From Knoxdaviesia capensis (lineage: Eukaryota; Ascomycota; Sordariomycetes; Microascales; Gondwanamycetaceae): DNA of 64,000 bases. The position numbers and the translations under genes were made by a program. The stretch is from the NCBI GenBank assembly GCA_001510575.1, contig LNGK01000008.1, positions 3,709,541 through 3,773,540 on the forward strand, read 5' to 3'. Shown here piece after piece: positions 46,913 to 60,700 of this stretch (its first letter is position 1; each line of letters starts with the position of its first letter). The notes below the pieces were generated by a model, which ran no database searches, was not told the DNA's origin, and saw only the letters and a program-made list of their open reading frames with translations.

Positions 46913-49900
46913 ATGGTGCTGCGGATGAGGGCTCTGGTGGCCCTCGTCGCTGCGGCGGCGGCGACCACGACGTCGCTAGTGCCGGGAGTGGCGGCCGATC
47001 CGCTGACTCCGATCCACGAGGCCGGCCGGTGTGCCATGCGGGGCCAGTGCGGTGCTAAGTCGTGGTTCGGTAAACAACTGCCTTGTGTTGACAACGGACT
47101 TGCGGAAGATCTGGATGAGGCCTCGCGCAAGACGTTGGTCGAGCTGTGTGGTCCGAAATGGAGCAAAGGCCCTGTGTGCTGCAAGCCTGAGCAGGTGAGT
47201 TTCCATACTGTCTTTTTTCCGCGGTTTAGTACTGAATGGCAGCTAACAACATCTCCTCGACGAACTCTAGATCGAAGCTCTCAAATCCGAAATGGGAACT
47301 CCGAAGCAGATAATATCTTCCTGCCCTGCCTGCAAAGAGAACTTCTTCAACCTTTTCTGCACCTTCACCTGCTCTCCCGACCAATCCCTGTTCCTGAATG
47401 TGACGAAGATGACCGACAAAGCTGGAAAGCTGATGGTCGATACCGTGGACCAGCTTATTTCCGAACCGTATGGCTCTGGCCTTTTCGATAGCTGCAAGGA
47501 CGTCAAGTTCGGTGCATCAAACGCTAAGGCTATGGATTTCATTGGAGGTGGCGCGAAGAATTATTCGCAGATGCTGAAGTTCCTCGGAGACGAAAAGCCC
47601 ATTGGCAGCCCCTTCCAGATCAACTTCCCCACGTCGTACTCGGAAAAGACCATGCACCCGCTGGACATGAAGCCCAAGAAGTGCAACGATGAAGACCCGA
47701 ACTTCCGCTGCGCCTGTGTCGATTGCCCGGCCGTTTGCCCGGCGCTGGCCCCCGTCAAGGAGGTCGGATCGTGCCATGTTGGCCTGCTGCCGTGCTTGTC
47801 GTTTGCCTCGATTCTCAGCTATAGCGTTCTCTTGCTTTTGGCTGTGGTGGCTGCCGTTGGCCATGTTGTCTGGATCCGCCATAGCCGTCGCAGATCTGAG
47901 CGTCTCCGGCTTCTTCAAGATGCCTCCCCGAGCGATGACGAGGATGAGGCGGACCTCGCCCCTGGCGGTGTTTACGATCGTCCCCAACGCTTCTACCGCT
48001 TGAACTCGTGGTGCGACTATGCCTTCAGCCGTCTTGGATTTGCTGCTGCCCGGTTCCCGGCAATCACCATTTCCACGTGCCTTGTGGTCGTGGCTATCCT
48101 GAGCATTGGATGGGTCCGATTCGATCTGGAGCGAGACCCCGCGCGCCTCTGGGTTAGCCCGTCCTCGGCTGCCGCCCGGGAGAAGGCCTATTTTGATAAC
48201 ACGTTCGGCCCCTTTTACCGTGCTGAGCAGGTGTTCCTGGTGAATGATACACTCCCCTCGGGACCGGGCCCAGTGCTTGACTACGACACGATTGTGTGGT
48301 GGATGGGTGTTGAGGCGAGCATCTCGGCTCTGCATGGCGAAAAGGGAACAACTCTTGACGATGTGTGCTTCAAACCCACTGGCTCAGCCTGTGTTATCCA
48401 ATCTGTGACTGCTTACTGGCAAGGAGACCCTGCTCTTGTGTCGAAGAAATCGTGGCCCAGCGAGCTCCGTGACTGCGCCAAGTCTCCCGTCGAGTGCCGT
48501 CCCGACTACGGCCAGCCGATCGAACCAAACATGATTCTCGGAGGGTATACTGATGACGTTGTTGAGGCAGAGGCCATTACGGTGACTTGGGTTGTGAACA
48601 ACGGCCAGGAGGGCTCTCCGGAGGTTCTCAAGGCCATGGATTTTGAGGCTGCTCTGCGCGATAGACTGTTGGAGGTCCAGAAGGAGGCTGCGGCTCGCGG
48701 TCTGCGCATGTCGTTCTCTACCGAAATCAGCCTGGAGGCTGAACTCAACAAGTCGACAAACACCGATGCCAAGATTGTCATCATCAGCTACCTCATCATG
48801 TTCATGTACGCGTCGCTTGCCCTGGGATCAGCGTCGCTGTCTCTACGGGATGTGATGCGCAACCCGGCAGTCGCTCTCGTGCAGTCAAAGTTCACGCTGG
48901 GTGTTGCTGGCATTATCATTGTGCTCATGTCGATCACTGCCTCCGTGGGCCTGTTTTCGTGGTTCGGACTGAAGGCCACACTCATCATTGCGGAGGTGAT
49001 TCCGTTTATTGTTCTTGCCGTTGGTGTCGACAACATCTTTCTCATTGTGCACGAGTTTGAGCGTGTCAACATTAGCCATCCTGATGACATGGTTGAAGAG
49101 CGCATTGCTCGCGCTTTGGGCCGCATGGGACCTTCGATTCTGTTTTCGGCTATTACTGAGACGGTGTCGTTTGCCCTTGGAGCTTTTGTGGGGATGCCTG
49201 CAGTCCGCAACTTTGCGGTGTATGCGGCTGGAGCGGTGTTCATCAACGCCGTTTTGCAGGTGACCATGTTTGTGTCTGTCCTTGCGCTAAACCAGCTCCG
49301 GGCCGAGGACCACCGTGCGGACTGCTTTCCTTGCATCCAAGTCAAGGCCGCTCGCGTGCAGCTCAATGGGTCCAATGGACACATGCCATCTCAATATTAC
49401 GAGGTGCCGGAGGAGTCTCTCCTTCAACAGTTCATCCGCCGGTACTATGCACCGTGGCTGATGGAACGGAAGACCAAGCTGGTCGTTGTGGCGCTGTTCT
49501 TTGGTCTCTTCTCTGCGGGCATTGCGTTGATGCCTGAGATTCAGCTTGGTCTGGATCAGCGCGTTGCCATTCCCGACGACTCGTACCTGATTCCTTACTT
49601 CAACGATTTGTACGACTACTTTGAGGCCGGCCCGCCTGTGTACTTTGTGACACGGGGATCCAACTTTACCGATCGCAAGTCGCAGCAGGATGTGTGTGCC
49701 CGGTTCACCACCTGCGAACAGATGTCGTTGACCAATGTACTGGAGGGTGAGCGGAAGCGTCCTGAAGTTAGCTTCATTGCTTCGCCCACGGCCAGCTGGA
49801 TCGATGACTTCTTGTTCTGGCTCAACCCCGATCTTGGCGACAGCTGCTGTGTGGTTCACGGCGAGGCGTGCTTCGCCAACCGGGATCCCAGCTGGAACAT

Positions 49901-50831
49901 TACTCTTTCAGGAATGCCGGAAGGAGATGAGTTCATGGAATACTTGGCCAAGTTCCTGAAGTCCCCGACAACCGAGGACTGTCCTCTTGGCGGCCGGGCC
50001 TCGTACGGAAACGCAGTTGTGATTGATGCGGAGAACAAGGGCGTCAAGGCGGCGCACTTCCGCACGATGCACAAGCCGTTGAAGAGTCAGAGCGACTTTA
50101 TCGACGCCTATGCTTCCGCACGCCGCATTGCGAGCGATATCACCAAGAGCACCGGACTGGATGTGTTCCCGTACAGCATTTTCTACGTCTTCTTCGACCA
50201 GTATGCTACGATTGTGTCTCTGACAGCGACGCTTCTCGGATCGGCGGTTGGGATCATTTTCGTGGTGTCGGCGATTCTCCTTGGATCGGTATTGACGGCT
50301 GCGGTGGTGTCCTTGACCGTCGTCATGGCGGTGGTGGACATTATTGGAGCGATGGCGGTGTTTGGCGTGTCGCTCAATGCGGTGTCGCTGGTCAACCTGA
50401 TCATTTGCGTGGGAATTGCGGTGGAGTTCTGCGCGCACATTGCGCGGGCCTTCATGTTCCCGTCGCACACATTCATGGAGCGGGCGAAGAACCGGTTCCG
50501 CACGCAGCGTGATGCGCGGGCGTGGACGGCGCTGGTCAATGTTGGCAGCTCGGTGTTCTCGGGCATCACGGTGACCAAGCTGCTCGGAGTCAGTGTGCTG
50601 GCGTTTACGCGGTCGAAGATCTTTGATATCTACTACTTCCGGGTGTGGCTGGCCCTGGTGGTCTTCGCGGCCACGCATGCGCTCATCTTCCTGCCGGTGG
50701 CGCTCAGCATCGCCGGCGGAGAGGGTTACGTCGACACGGAGATGGAGGGCGGCCTTGAGGACGATCTTGCGAGCCGGCGGTACCGGTCGCTCGTTCCAGA
50801 CGATGACACCGACTCAGACGATGAGCTGTAG
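46913..50831 (+). CDS. NCR1: NPC1/Ncr1 lysosomal (vacuolar) sterol transporter
   Basis: NPC1 proteins take sterol from NPC2 in the lysosome or vacuole lumen and insert it into the membrane. Exons 46913-47194 and 47271-50831 give 1280 aa, like human NPC1 (1278). A signal peptide (residues about 1-28) is followed by the Cys-rich luminal sterol-binding domain (CSP, FTCSPDQS) to about residue 260. Then come a first membrane helix, an acidic cytosolic loop (SDDEDEAD), a luminal domain and the sterol-sensing domain from about residue 587, including GVDNIFLIVHEFER. A second Cys-rich luminal domain and a last five-helix bundle follow. The tail is acidic (DDDTDSDDEL). The intron (GTGAGT, GCTAAC branch, CTAG) is in phase 0 within the Cys-rich domain. 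No defects seen. Confidence 0.97.
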
Positions 50832-51910
50832 AGTGGCTCGGGACCTCGCGGTGAAGCGAAGGACCGGACGCCCGTGAAGCCGAAGGGCCCGTAGGGGCCG
50901 GTGGTGAGCGCTGTCGAACATGTTGAGGGCAAGACGGCAGAAGCGTGATATGGCGTATGGCGCGATGGGTTGTTGCACCTTTTTCTTTTTCTTTTCCCGA
51001 CGGGCATAATCAATTATCTCTTCCTTTCATTATTTATATTTTCTTTTCTTCCTTCCCCCCTCGTCTACGTTTCTACTGGGTCGGACTTCATTTCATATCT
51101 TGTTATTTTTAGTACTCTTTTTTTTTTAACACCACTACACCGAACTCAACTGGATAGGCATCTTCTCATTCTCCCTCCTATAGTGTTTTCTCTTTTTGTA
51201 ATAGCTTACCACCTAGCAGAACTGTTGACTGATCCTTTTTGCATGTAGATGATGTGAGTCGACGTGGTGGCCTCGGTGGAGATGGTTGCAAGACCAGTTT
51301 GGGGATGCGCCGACGGTTAGAATTGAGCTTTACTTGATTACCTACCTGGAGGAGAGATGGAATCTATAGTTTTTAAGAATGTAAGCTAAGTATTTCATAT
51401 TACGGTGCTGTGATTTGCCGTAGAGGTGATATCGAAGGAATATCCGAGTATACGAATGTTGTTCTGGAAGTAGGTGTGCAGGTTGGCTGTTCTCGACGGG
51501 CGGACTCAAAGCCAGGTGTAAGAGACACAACAGCCTGGGAAGTGTGGGAGAACCCTTGGAACCAGCAATCTTGTATCTGCCGAGTCGGCAACGTAACAGC
51601 CGGAGAGAGGGCAGGGTCTTCATACAAGCACTTGGGGAAGCCTGAGGAACAACCCCCTGGATCTGAGTGTATTTACTTATTGGAGCTGGGCTAGACAATT
51701 GGCGCGAACCCAAAGGATGGCACGTACTGGCTGTATTGCCTCTCCTAACATAACATCGCAGGAACGCAAGGTCAGGCCGCTGAAGCAAGCAAGCGAGCAG
51801 GCAGCCCACGCCTAAGAATAAACACGTATCTGAGATTAGCATGTGGGTGTTAAGAGAACATGGAATATTTGGGGACTGGGTGGGTGGGTGACCGAGCGGG
51901 TTGTTTTTTA

Positions 51911-51951
51911 GGGCGGTGGGGGGGAGGGGGAGGCGAGTTCCTGGGGGGGGG
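51911..51951 (+). other. G-rich tract with G-quadruplex potential
   Basis: GGG, GGGGGGG, GGGGG and a later run of nine G residues lie within 41 bases on the plus strand, separated by short spacers except for the last (about 12 bases). No gene spans it. Confidence 0.55.
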
Positions 51952-54816
51952 TGTTCTCGGCAGATGGTTTACGGAGGGGCGAGATGGGCCGGCAGACGAA
52001 AACACGCAGAAATGTGAAGCAGTGGATGTTCTTTTTAGTAAAAATACCCCCCAAGACGAAGCGCGGCTAGAAGGAAAGACGAGAAATATGAATGAGAAAG
52101 CACTAACGTGAGGGGCCCTCAACCTGACAGATTTGGAGAACACAAGACGAGTTGGCGATAGATTGCGGGGGTTAGGGTCTAGGGTTACTGGCATTTTGAC
52201 CAAGACTTCAGGACTTAGGGTAACTGCCCCTTCTCCGTCTGATGTCTAACTCATGTTGATCCGGGGAAAAAACAACGCAATAAAGATTGGTTGCGTGCGC
52301 CTGAAGTTTGAGATGCTTGAATCCGCGTCTACGTCTGGGTCCAAGGATAACTACACAGTATAAGAGTGATAGCCCCGGCACCGTCAAAGTCGCGCTCTCG
52401 GTTCGGGTTCGTTTCTCGAGTTCTGCCTTGGGATGGCATCCCACGATGGACCGGTTCCAGGGAGCGCTGTGGGAGGCGAGCGCAGCGGAGAAGCCGGTTT
52501 GATATCTAGTCCGGCAGGACGCAGCCGAGTGAAATACCTCTAGTTGTGGAAGTCTGGGGATAGGCGGCCTTCTCGCAACACAGGAATCGTTCGCATTCTA
52601 CCGTGAGAATACGAGGGCGGCGGTGTCAAGTCTCAACCTACCTGCATAGCCGCATCTTGCGACATTGTCATGATTGCTGGTCGGGCCCGCAATCTATCAG
52701 CGGACCGGACCCGGGCCGCTACGGAGAACCGCCCTGCTGCAAAGCGGCGGTTGTTGGCAATTATCCGGCATGCAAGGAGAGCCCAATGCAAAGTGGGAAG
52801 CTACTGGATGTGTGAAGTCTGGATGCTGCGAGTTGGGACATCTGGAGGTACTTATACTCTTCAAAGAGAGGTTGAGAGCGGGGGGTGTGTGTGCCGAGTT
52901 CGTCGTCAGCCTTGCTCATGAACCACTCACACAAGCCAGGGTACAACCCTAAGAGACCTCCCACTTCTCCACCTCTTTGTTGGATCGACTGCGCCGCTAA
53001 ACTCTTTCGGTATCGGGTATCCAGAGCGCCGAACAAGCTGGCTTGGTTTTTGGGGGTGAACGGGCCTTTGGGGCCGCTACCAGCCAATTTGCATCTGCCG
53101 CGATCCCACTCATTAGCGAAGTGGAGCTGCGTTGGGTCCGCTGTGGATGTGGTTGCTCCGATAAGCCGAACCGGATTAGCAGAGGGTTTCCTGGGGCGAT
53201 GCGATTGGCGATGGCGATATATGTGCTCACGGGGAGGAGACCGGGCGGTTGTTTGCTTCTTTGCAAGTGATATCAGCGGAAGAGCGGAGAACGACAGTGA
53301 GGGTGGAGCGAACCCGGCCAGGCTGGACATCGGATATCTGCGCAGTTTTGAGTGCATCACCAAGTTTCCAGCGAGCTCAGCAGAATCTACCGATTGCTTT
53401 CCGCTCCACCCACTCACAGCCGGTGCACTTCCAAAGGCGGGTTCCACCAACGTTTCCAGCGGGGGTGGGATTGGCCTGTGAGTGCGATTTCTGGGGTAAG
53501 CCGACCAGGGGACGCAAGACTCGGTAGATGGTTGGATCTGACTTCTGCACTGCGGTTCTCACGGCCGTTAACTTTTTTTTCCATTGTTTCTCTCTGTGTG
53601 TGTAACATGTCTTCCTCCAGCTGTATCTGGTAGGTGGTACAACTTTCTGGTTTATTCTTTTTTGGGTTCGAATGCACAGGACGAAGATCTGACGTCAAAA
53701 AAGAAGCCGGAGAGACATATGATATATGGAAGGATATCCCAAGATGGAGGGAGGGTACACAGAGCACTGCAGGAAGGCTGTAGAGTACATCTACGCCTTC
53801 CACCGGTCTGCATCGACCAACTGGAACGGCTCTATCTCACATATTGATAGCTCTCCCGAGAAGTAGTAGTAGGCAATGGCTGCACCGTCTAGAACTTCCC
53901 CCGGGACCGCCCCCGCCCCCCTCCCCCCCCCAAATTCCCGCTGCCGGCAACATACATTCCTTCGCCTCCCAGCCCGGGAATTCATTCCCCTGCCCCAAGA
54001 CCCCAGGGCCATGGGGCCCGCTAAACGGTATAAGTGGTTGGCCACCACCACGGTAGCGGGCACTACACACACTACATACATACTGTACCCAAGGCTGTAA
54101 GTCCGTTCTCCTTGCCGTTCGCATGCCCCGTGATCCTGTGCCAGTTTCGGCAAGCCAGACAGACACAGCACGTACAGCCTTGATAAGCCCCGGGATCTTT
54201 TCCTAAAGAGTCGTCTACTATTCCTTGACCTCGTAACTTTTGACCTATAACCACCTAAATCCCGGGTTCACCAATCCTTCCCGATCCATCTCGACCCTGT
54301 GCGTCTGGACCCCTTTCACCCTCTGAATCAACTCGATCCGGGGCCCCGGGTTTCTCTAGCCGCTACTATACGTACTCCCATCCCGACGTCATCTACATAT
54401 ACAATATACTCAATAGGCCGTCCATATCTGTGTGTGAGTCTGCGAATTGCATCTACCGCTGCCTTGGGCGTCTGCCGTGGATTCCCGGTAATCCGTGGGA
54501 CTAGCGGCTAACACCTATTCATGCAGCAATATATCTGTATCTACACATATATATATATCAACAATATTACGAGGAGGCTCTGTATGCTGGCTTCTCATGC
54601 ATTATAATTTGCCTGGTTCTGCCCTTGGGATATAGTACTTATATCTGTCTGCATATCTGAACAGGGACGTCGTCTGTCTTTAGACTGCCAAGTGAACCTG
54701 GAACGCTCTGCCACTATCACCAACACCGGCACTGGCACAACACATCAAGACTACATTCTCTGAGATACTGCCCTCATTGATCACGTCCAGGACGGAGGGG
54801 ATAACGCCGTGAATCT

Positions 54817-54848
54817 CTCTTCACCTCTTCACCTCTTCACCTCTGCAC
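54817..54848. repeat. 8-bp tandem repeat in the P450 leader
   Basis: Three exact CTCTTCAC units and one CTCTGCAC unit in tandem, ending about 60 bp before the P450 ATG. It is part of a CT-rich leader. Confidence 0.85.
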
Positions 54849-54908
54849 CTCTCCTCTTCCATATCACCAACACCCACCCATTTCACATCCCCACCCACCT
54901 CCGCCACC

Positions 54909-56801
54909 ATGATCACAGACATCCTCGTCGACATCCTCCGCCACAACTGGCCGTCGATCGCCGTGACCGCCGTGCTGGCCTGGCTGGTCAAGAACCGCTA
55001 TCACAACGGCCTGAACCGCTACCCCGGCCCGTTCCTAGCCTCCATCACCGACTGGTGGCGCTTCTTCGACGTCTATGGCCGCGCCTCGCAGGCCACCCAC
55101 ATCAAGCTGCACGAGCAGTACGGCGATGTGGTCCGGCTGGGGCCGAACATGCTGTCGTTCGCTGACCCGAAGGCCGTGAAGGCCATCTACGGGCTGAACA
55201 AGGGCTTCGTCAAGGTAAGGCCATTCACCCGCCGTCTCTCTCGCTATGCCAGACCCCTCACTCACCACGTCCCCCGCAGTCCGACTTCTACATCGTCCAG
55301 CAATCCATCGTCGCCGGCCGCCGCCTCCAGTCCCTCTTCAGCACCACCGACAACGACTTCCACGCGCAGTTCCGCCGCTGCGTCAACTCGGCCTTCGCCA
55401 TGTCGGCCCTGGTGCAGTACGAACCCTTCGTCGACAACACCACCAAGCTGTTCCTCAGCCAGACGCAGAAGCTGTTCGTCGACAACCCCACCGGCTGCGA
55501 CTTCACCCAGTGGCTGCAGTTCTACGCCTTCGACGTCATCGGCGAGATCACATACAGCAAGCGCCACGGCTTCATCGAGAAGAACGAGGACATTGACGGC
55601 ATCATTGCGTACTTGACGCAGCTGTTCCTCTATGTTGCTCCAGTACGTTCTTTTCTCTCCTCGTCCCTCTCTCCCGAGCTCATATCCCCCTCAAAGAGAA
55701 GAGACAGAAAAGTGACTAACACCCCCCCCCAGGTTGGCCAAATCCCCTTCTTGGACCTGCTCTTCCTCAAGAATCCCATCTACCTCAAACTCTCGCAGTG
55801 GGGCTTCATCGACTCGACCTTCCCGGTGGCCCGCTTCGCCCGCGCCCGCATGGCCGAGCGCCTCCCCGAAATCGCCTCCGGCAAGCCGAGCCTGCTGCCG
55901 ACCACGTCGACCAAGGCCAAGTCGCAGCAGCCCGACCTGCTGTCCAAGTTCCTGGCCGCCCGCGAGGCCCACCCCGAGTTCATGTCCGACACGCTCGTGC
56001 AGACCATGGCCGTGTCGATGGCCTTCGCCGGCTCCGAAACCACCGCCATCTCGCTCTCCGCAATCTTCTACTACCTGCTGCGCACCCCCGCCGCGCTGGC
56101 GTCCCTGCGCGCCGAGCTCGACGATTCCGCCGCCGCCGGCCTCTTCTCCGACTACGAGACCGGCCTGGTCACCTGGGCCGAGGCGCAGAAGCTGCCGTAC
56201 CTCGACGCCGTCGTCAAGGAGGCCTTCCGCATGTACCCCGCGCCGGGCCTGCACATGGAGCGCATCGTGCCGCCCAGCGGCGTCGACATCGGCGGCCGCT
56301 TCGTCAAGGGCGGCACCATCGTCGGCTGCTCCGCCTGGGTGATACACCGCCGCAAGGACATCTTCGGCGCCGACGCCGACGACTTCCGCCCCGAGCGCTG
56401 GCTGCCCGACCCGGACGCCGACCCTGCCGCCGAGGAGCAGCGCATCAAGGAAATGAACGGTTACATGCTGCAGTTTGGTTCCGGCTCGCGCACCTGCATC
56501 GGCAAGAACATCAGCCTGCTGGAGATCTACAAGGTCGTGCCGAGCATGCTGCGGCGGTTTGACGTGAGTTGCCCTTCTTTTCGTTTGCTCTTGATCGTGA
56601 TTTTGTCATCTGCTTGCATGTCCGGGGTCATACGAAATATACTAACCTGACTTTCAACAGATCCAATTCCTCGACCCCAAAATCGAGTGGAAGCTCACAA
56701 ACGCCTGGTTCATCAAGCAGACGAACTTCCACACCACTTTCACCATGCGCGACTTGGTCATGCCGACGAGCGGCATCGGCTCCGCAAAGGGCGCCCATTA
56801 G
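54909..56801 (+). CDS. cytochrome P450 monooxygenase (pisatin demethylase-like group)
   Basis: A membrane-anchored haem-thiolate monooxygenase; the substrate is unknown. Exons 54909-55214, 55280-55642, 55733-56563 and 56661-56801, all in phase 0, give 546 aa. A hydrophobic N-terminal anchor (residues about 13-27) is followed by the Pro-Gly hinge YPGPF. The I-helix motif AGSETT starts near residue 322, the ExxR motif is EAFR (about 386-389), then FRPERW near 440 and the haem loop FGSGSRTCIGKN with Cys about 478. Overall wording resembles fungal pisatin demethylase/CYP57-like enzymes, but the subfamily needs alignment. The second intron has a run of ten C before its CAG. The start has a good context (CCGCCACCATGA). 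Nearest neighbours do not suggest a biosynthetic cluster. Confidence 0.94.
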
Positions 56802-57737
56802 ATCTTGGGCCCGATTCCCCCGGGTTTTCTCATCGGCTGCTATATATATGGAAATGTGCATGTGAGAGGAGGAAGAAAGAGAGTGGCTCCTATTGGCAGT
56901 ATTGACACAGCCTAGATTTCCCCTATCAGGGTTATCACTGTCATGATCGTTTGGGAGGGTTTTTGATGATTGAGTTTGGTCTTTTTGGTCTCTCTGTATG
57001 TTCCGTTTCTCCTGATCCGGACGGGTATATATCTCCTGGAATGATTTCTCTACGTTTTGCATAGAGTATAGTTAGTTTTGTATGGACTTCAATACGAGTC
57101 CCTTTGATCAAACCCGCCTCATTTGGCTCTCTCTCGTGCCTTGGTAGCACAGATTAAACCCGGTATTACTCGTACGATCCGGTATCGCCGTCAGTTTCGG
57201 AGTACCACACGAACTACAAGCTATATCACCATGGAAGGAAGAGTCGTGCACCCAGCCTCCAAGAACTACATTCCAAAATCCGAATACAATATGCACATCC
57301 CCTAGACCAACTTCATCTCTCACAGGCCCAGGACTCCCGCCAACATTCAGCAAATAGCAGTATTCCACAGACACAGAAACACACAAGAAATGAAGTTCAA
57401 TCAAAAAGGACCAAACAGAAAAAGGAAGTAAAATACACGGAACCAGACACAAAAATAAGACTCAGAAACCGCAGGAGGTATTAAAAAAGAAGAGGAACAA
57501 TGAAAACCAGCAGGGAAAAAGAAGAAAAGGGGGGGGTTGAAGAGCGGAGAACAGAAAAGAAGAAAGAAGAAGTAATACGAGCTCGGCAGCACGACTCAGG
57601 ACAGAATAGAATTGCAAAGCGACAGCGTCCATCAAGAGCCACCACGCATGGCCGACTCTTGCAGCATCTCCCATATCACCACACCCGAAAGAAAGAAATC
57701 GTAGCCGCCTCGGAATCGGCCAACCAGAGCCCAAATT
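56802..57737. other. intergenic between convergent P450 and coiled-coil genes
   Basis: 936 bp between stops. No gene recognised; short frames only. The right half is A/G-rich on the plus strand, so pyrimidine-rich on the coding strand of the coiled-coil gene, consistent with its 3' untranslated region. Confidence 0.6.
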
Positions 57738-60700
57738 CAATCAAAGTTAGTGATCGAGTTCAGCATCCTATAAAACAGACGCAGGAGATACAGACGTTAG
57801 CTCCAAGAAACCTGGAAGAGGACAAGAAATATAAACAAGAAAACGGGAAGAAGGTGGACGTACTTCAGGTTGCTATCGCGCATGTTGCGATCAAGCATCT
57901 CGATTTGTTTCGCCGAAACTCTAGCTTGAGCGAGCTATAGTATATACAAAAGAAAGAAAGGGGGGGTATGAGTTAGTCAAAAGAGACGAGTATAAGAGAT
58001 AGAACAGAACAAGATGCTTTTCCCTCTCCAGAAAGTCTATAATATGCAACCAGATCATATGCATCGTGACAAAACAGAAAAGCACAAACTCCCTCCCAAA
58101 TGGCAAAAAAGCAAAACGAAAGAAAAAAAGGAAAAATCAAGTGAAGGTGAAAAACAGAGCAATAGGGTCATGTCGCACCGTCGCCAATGCCGACGAGGAA
58201 AGATCGGCTTCCTCACCTTCCGCCGTGGCCGCCGAGTCCGGCTCCGGCTTGTCCGCCGCGGGCGTCGTCGCCGCCGCGGTCTCGTCATCGTCGTCGTCGC
58301 TCGCTGCCGGCGCAAACCGGCTGGCCGACAGGCCCTTCGGCTTAGGAGAGGTCATAGCTGCCGTGGCCTAGAATGTCAGGGGAAACAGAAGAAGAAGAGA
58401 AAAGAATGCATGTTAGACTAAAAGTGGTAGGGCAAAAAAGAAAGAGAAAAACAAGAACAGAAAAAAAAGAAGAAACCAACATGAACAACTACACTTCTCC
58501 CGCCTTACTAACCTTCGCCTCGGCAATCTCGGCGTCCTTGACCTTGAGCTGCGCCTGGAACTCTTCGGCCGCCTTGGCCCGGTCCGCCGCCGCCGATTCG
58601 GCCTCCTTCTCCAGCGCCGCCAGCCGCGACTCCAGATCCGCAACCTTCTTCTGCTCCGCCTCCACCAGCTCCGTCATCGTGTGGTGCATGTCCTCAAAGT
58701 CGGCACGGGCCGTCTTGACGCTCGCGTCAGCTTCGAGCTTCTGCGTGGCCAGCTCCTTCTTGGCCACCTGGATATCGCTCTCCAGCTCGGCCGCCTTGCT
58801 AGCTTCCTCGGCTAGAGACGCCGTCAGCTTGGCCACCTCCGCGCGGAGAGCATCCGCCTCGCTGGTATCGGGCTTGGTATTGCGCGCCGCATCGAGGTCG
58901 GCCTGCGCCGTGGCACGGTCCATCTTCTCAACCGCGAGCTGCTGGGCAAGCTCGGCAACCTCGGCCTCCAGAGCCTTGTTGGCCGCCAGGCGCGTGGCCG
59001 CCTCCTCCGCCGCGCTATGCTTGAGCTTCTCAATTTCTGCAGTCAGGAGAGCAACCTTCTCCTTGTATTGGGCCGTCAGATCGGCAATTTCGGTCTCGTG
59101 CTTGCCCTTCAGCTCTGCCAACTGCGCAGCCGAGCTCTCCTGGTGCTTGCCGTGCGCGTCCTGAGCAGCAGTACGCTCAGCCGCCACAGCCTCGGCCTGT
59201 AGAGCAACCAGCTTCTCAACCTCCGCCGAGTGCTGTGCGTCCTTGTCGGCGGTTTCCGCAGTCAGCTTAGCCATCAGGTCGGTCTTAGCCGCAAGCTCGG
59301 CCTTCAGCTCCTCGTAGTCGGCAGTGGCCTTGGAAGTGGCGGCATCCGACTCTGCAAGCAGCGAGTTCTTCTTCTGCAGGGCATCCGACACCTCGGAAAG
59401 CTCCAGCTCCGCCTTCTTTAGCAGCTCGTCCTTGGCCTTGGCGGCCGCCTCGGCTTCCTGAGCCGCGAGCGACGCGGCGGCGGCCTCCTTCTTCAGCAAC
59501 TCAACAACCGCCTCGTGAGCACTGTCGCTAGCGCTGCGAAGGCTTTCGAGCTGCTGCGCGTGCTCCTTCTTCAGAGCGCCCAGCTCGGCTTCACGCTCGC
59601 TCTTAAGCGCGTCAAGCGTCTTCTCTTGGGCAAGCTGGAGGTCCTGGAGCTCCTTGGCGGAAGCGGCCTCGAGCTGGTCGCGCAGAGCTGTTAGCTCATG
59701 GGCCTGGGAAGACTCGAGAGCAGCAATCTTGGATGCGAGCAGGTCGGCAGATCCACCCAACTCCTCGGAGTGGGAAGCCTTGAGGGCGGCAAGGGCTCGC
59801 TCGTGCTCGGCCTTGGCCGCATCCAGAGACGCCTGCAGAGAGGCATAGTTGTCCTGGGCGGTCTGGAGGGACTTGGCATGACCGTCGACAGCAGCCTTGT
59901 GCGAAGAGTCAAGCTCGGCGTGGGTGGCTTCGAGTTCTTGGTGGCGCTTCTCGAGCTCGTGGAACTTGCGCTTGAAGAAGGCGTCGCCGCGGAGGCTTTC
60001 GATCTCCTCCTCGTAGTCCTGGGAGATCTGCTGTAGCTCCTTCTTGTGCTTCTCCTCGACCTTGCTGAGATCCACGCGGAGGATGGCAGCCTCGTCGAGA
60101 GCTTTGGCCAAGTCGGCCTCCATCGGCGCGAACTTCGACTCCAGCTCGGTAATTTGGGAGGTGGCCGTAGCAAGCTGGGCAGTCAGGGCCTCCAGCTGAG
60201 ACTGGGCGGCTTCAGCAGCCTGCTCAGCAGCAGAAGCCTTGGCCTCAAGAGCATCGGCGTTTGCAGTGGCAGACGCCAACTTCTCTTCATACTCCGCAGC
60301 AAGGCTAGCCTTGGCCGCAGTAAGCTCTTCGATCTGCTGCTTCAATTCGGCGACAGCAGCATCCTGGCTAGCCTTGAGCGAGACCAGGGCCTCCTGTTGC
60401 TCAGATGAGCTGGCCTGGCCATTGAGAAGGTCGGCAGCGTACTTGGTCTCGAGGTCAGCAATGGCAACAGCGTGAGCCGACTCCAGAGCAGACACCTTCT
60501 CAGCGCCGCTGCTGACAGCCTCATCGAGCGACTTCTGCGCATCCTCAAGCTTGGTGGCAAGACCTGCCTCCAGGCTATCAAGCGATTCCTTAAGAGCGGC
60601 AAGCTCGGCCTCGACGGCAGTCTTGGCCTCCATGGCCTCCTGGTACTGGGTCTTGATCACCTCAACATCGGCCTCGGCAGCAGCAAGCTTCTCGTTCGCA

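Larger units (their letters stand above)
50832..54908. other. intergenic DNA between NCR1 and the P450 gene
   Basis: 4.1 kb without a supportable gene. The first 400 bp are T-rich and probably the NCR1 3' region. Frames of about 200 codons lie on opposite strands at 52.8-53.5 kb, but neither has motifs. It contains a G-rich tract at 51911-51951 and TAGGGTT/AACCCTA heptamers near 52.18 and 52.94 kb. An 8-bp tandem repeat lies just before the P450 start. Confidence 0.5.

Noticed and set aside
52761..53481. Overlapping open frames of about 200-230 codons on both strands
   Set aside because: No recognisable motif, no splice context and equal openness on both strands point to chance in a locally GC-rich stretch.
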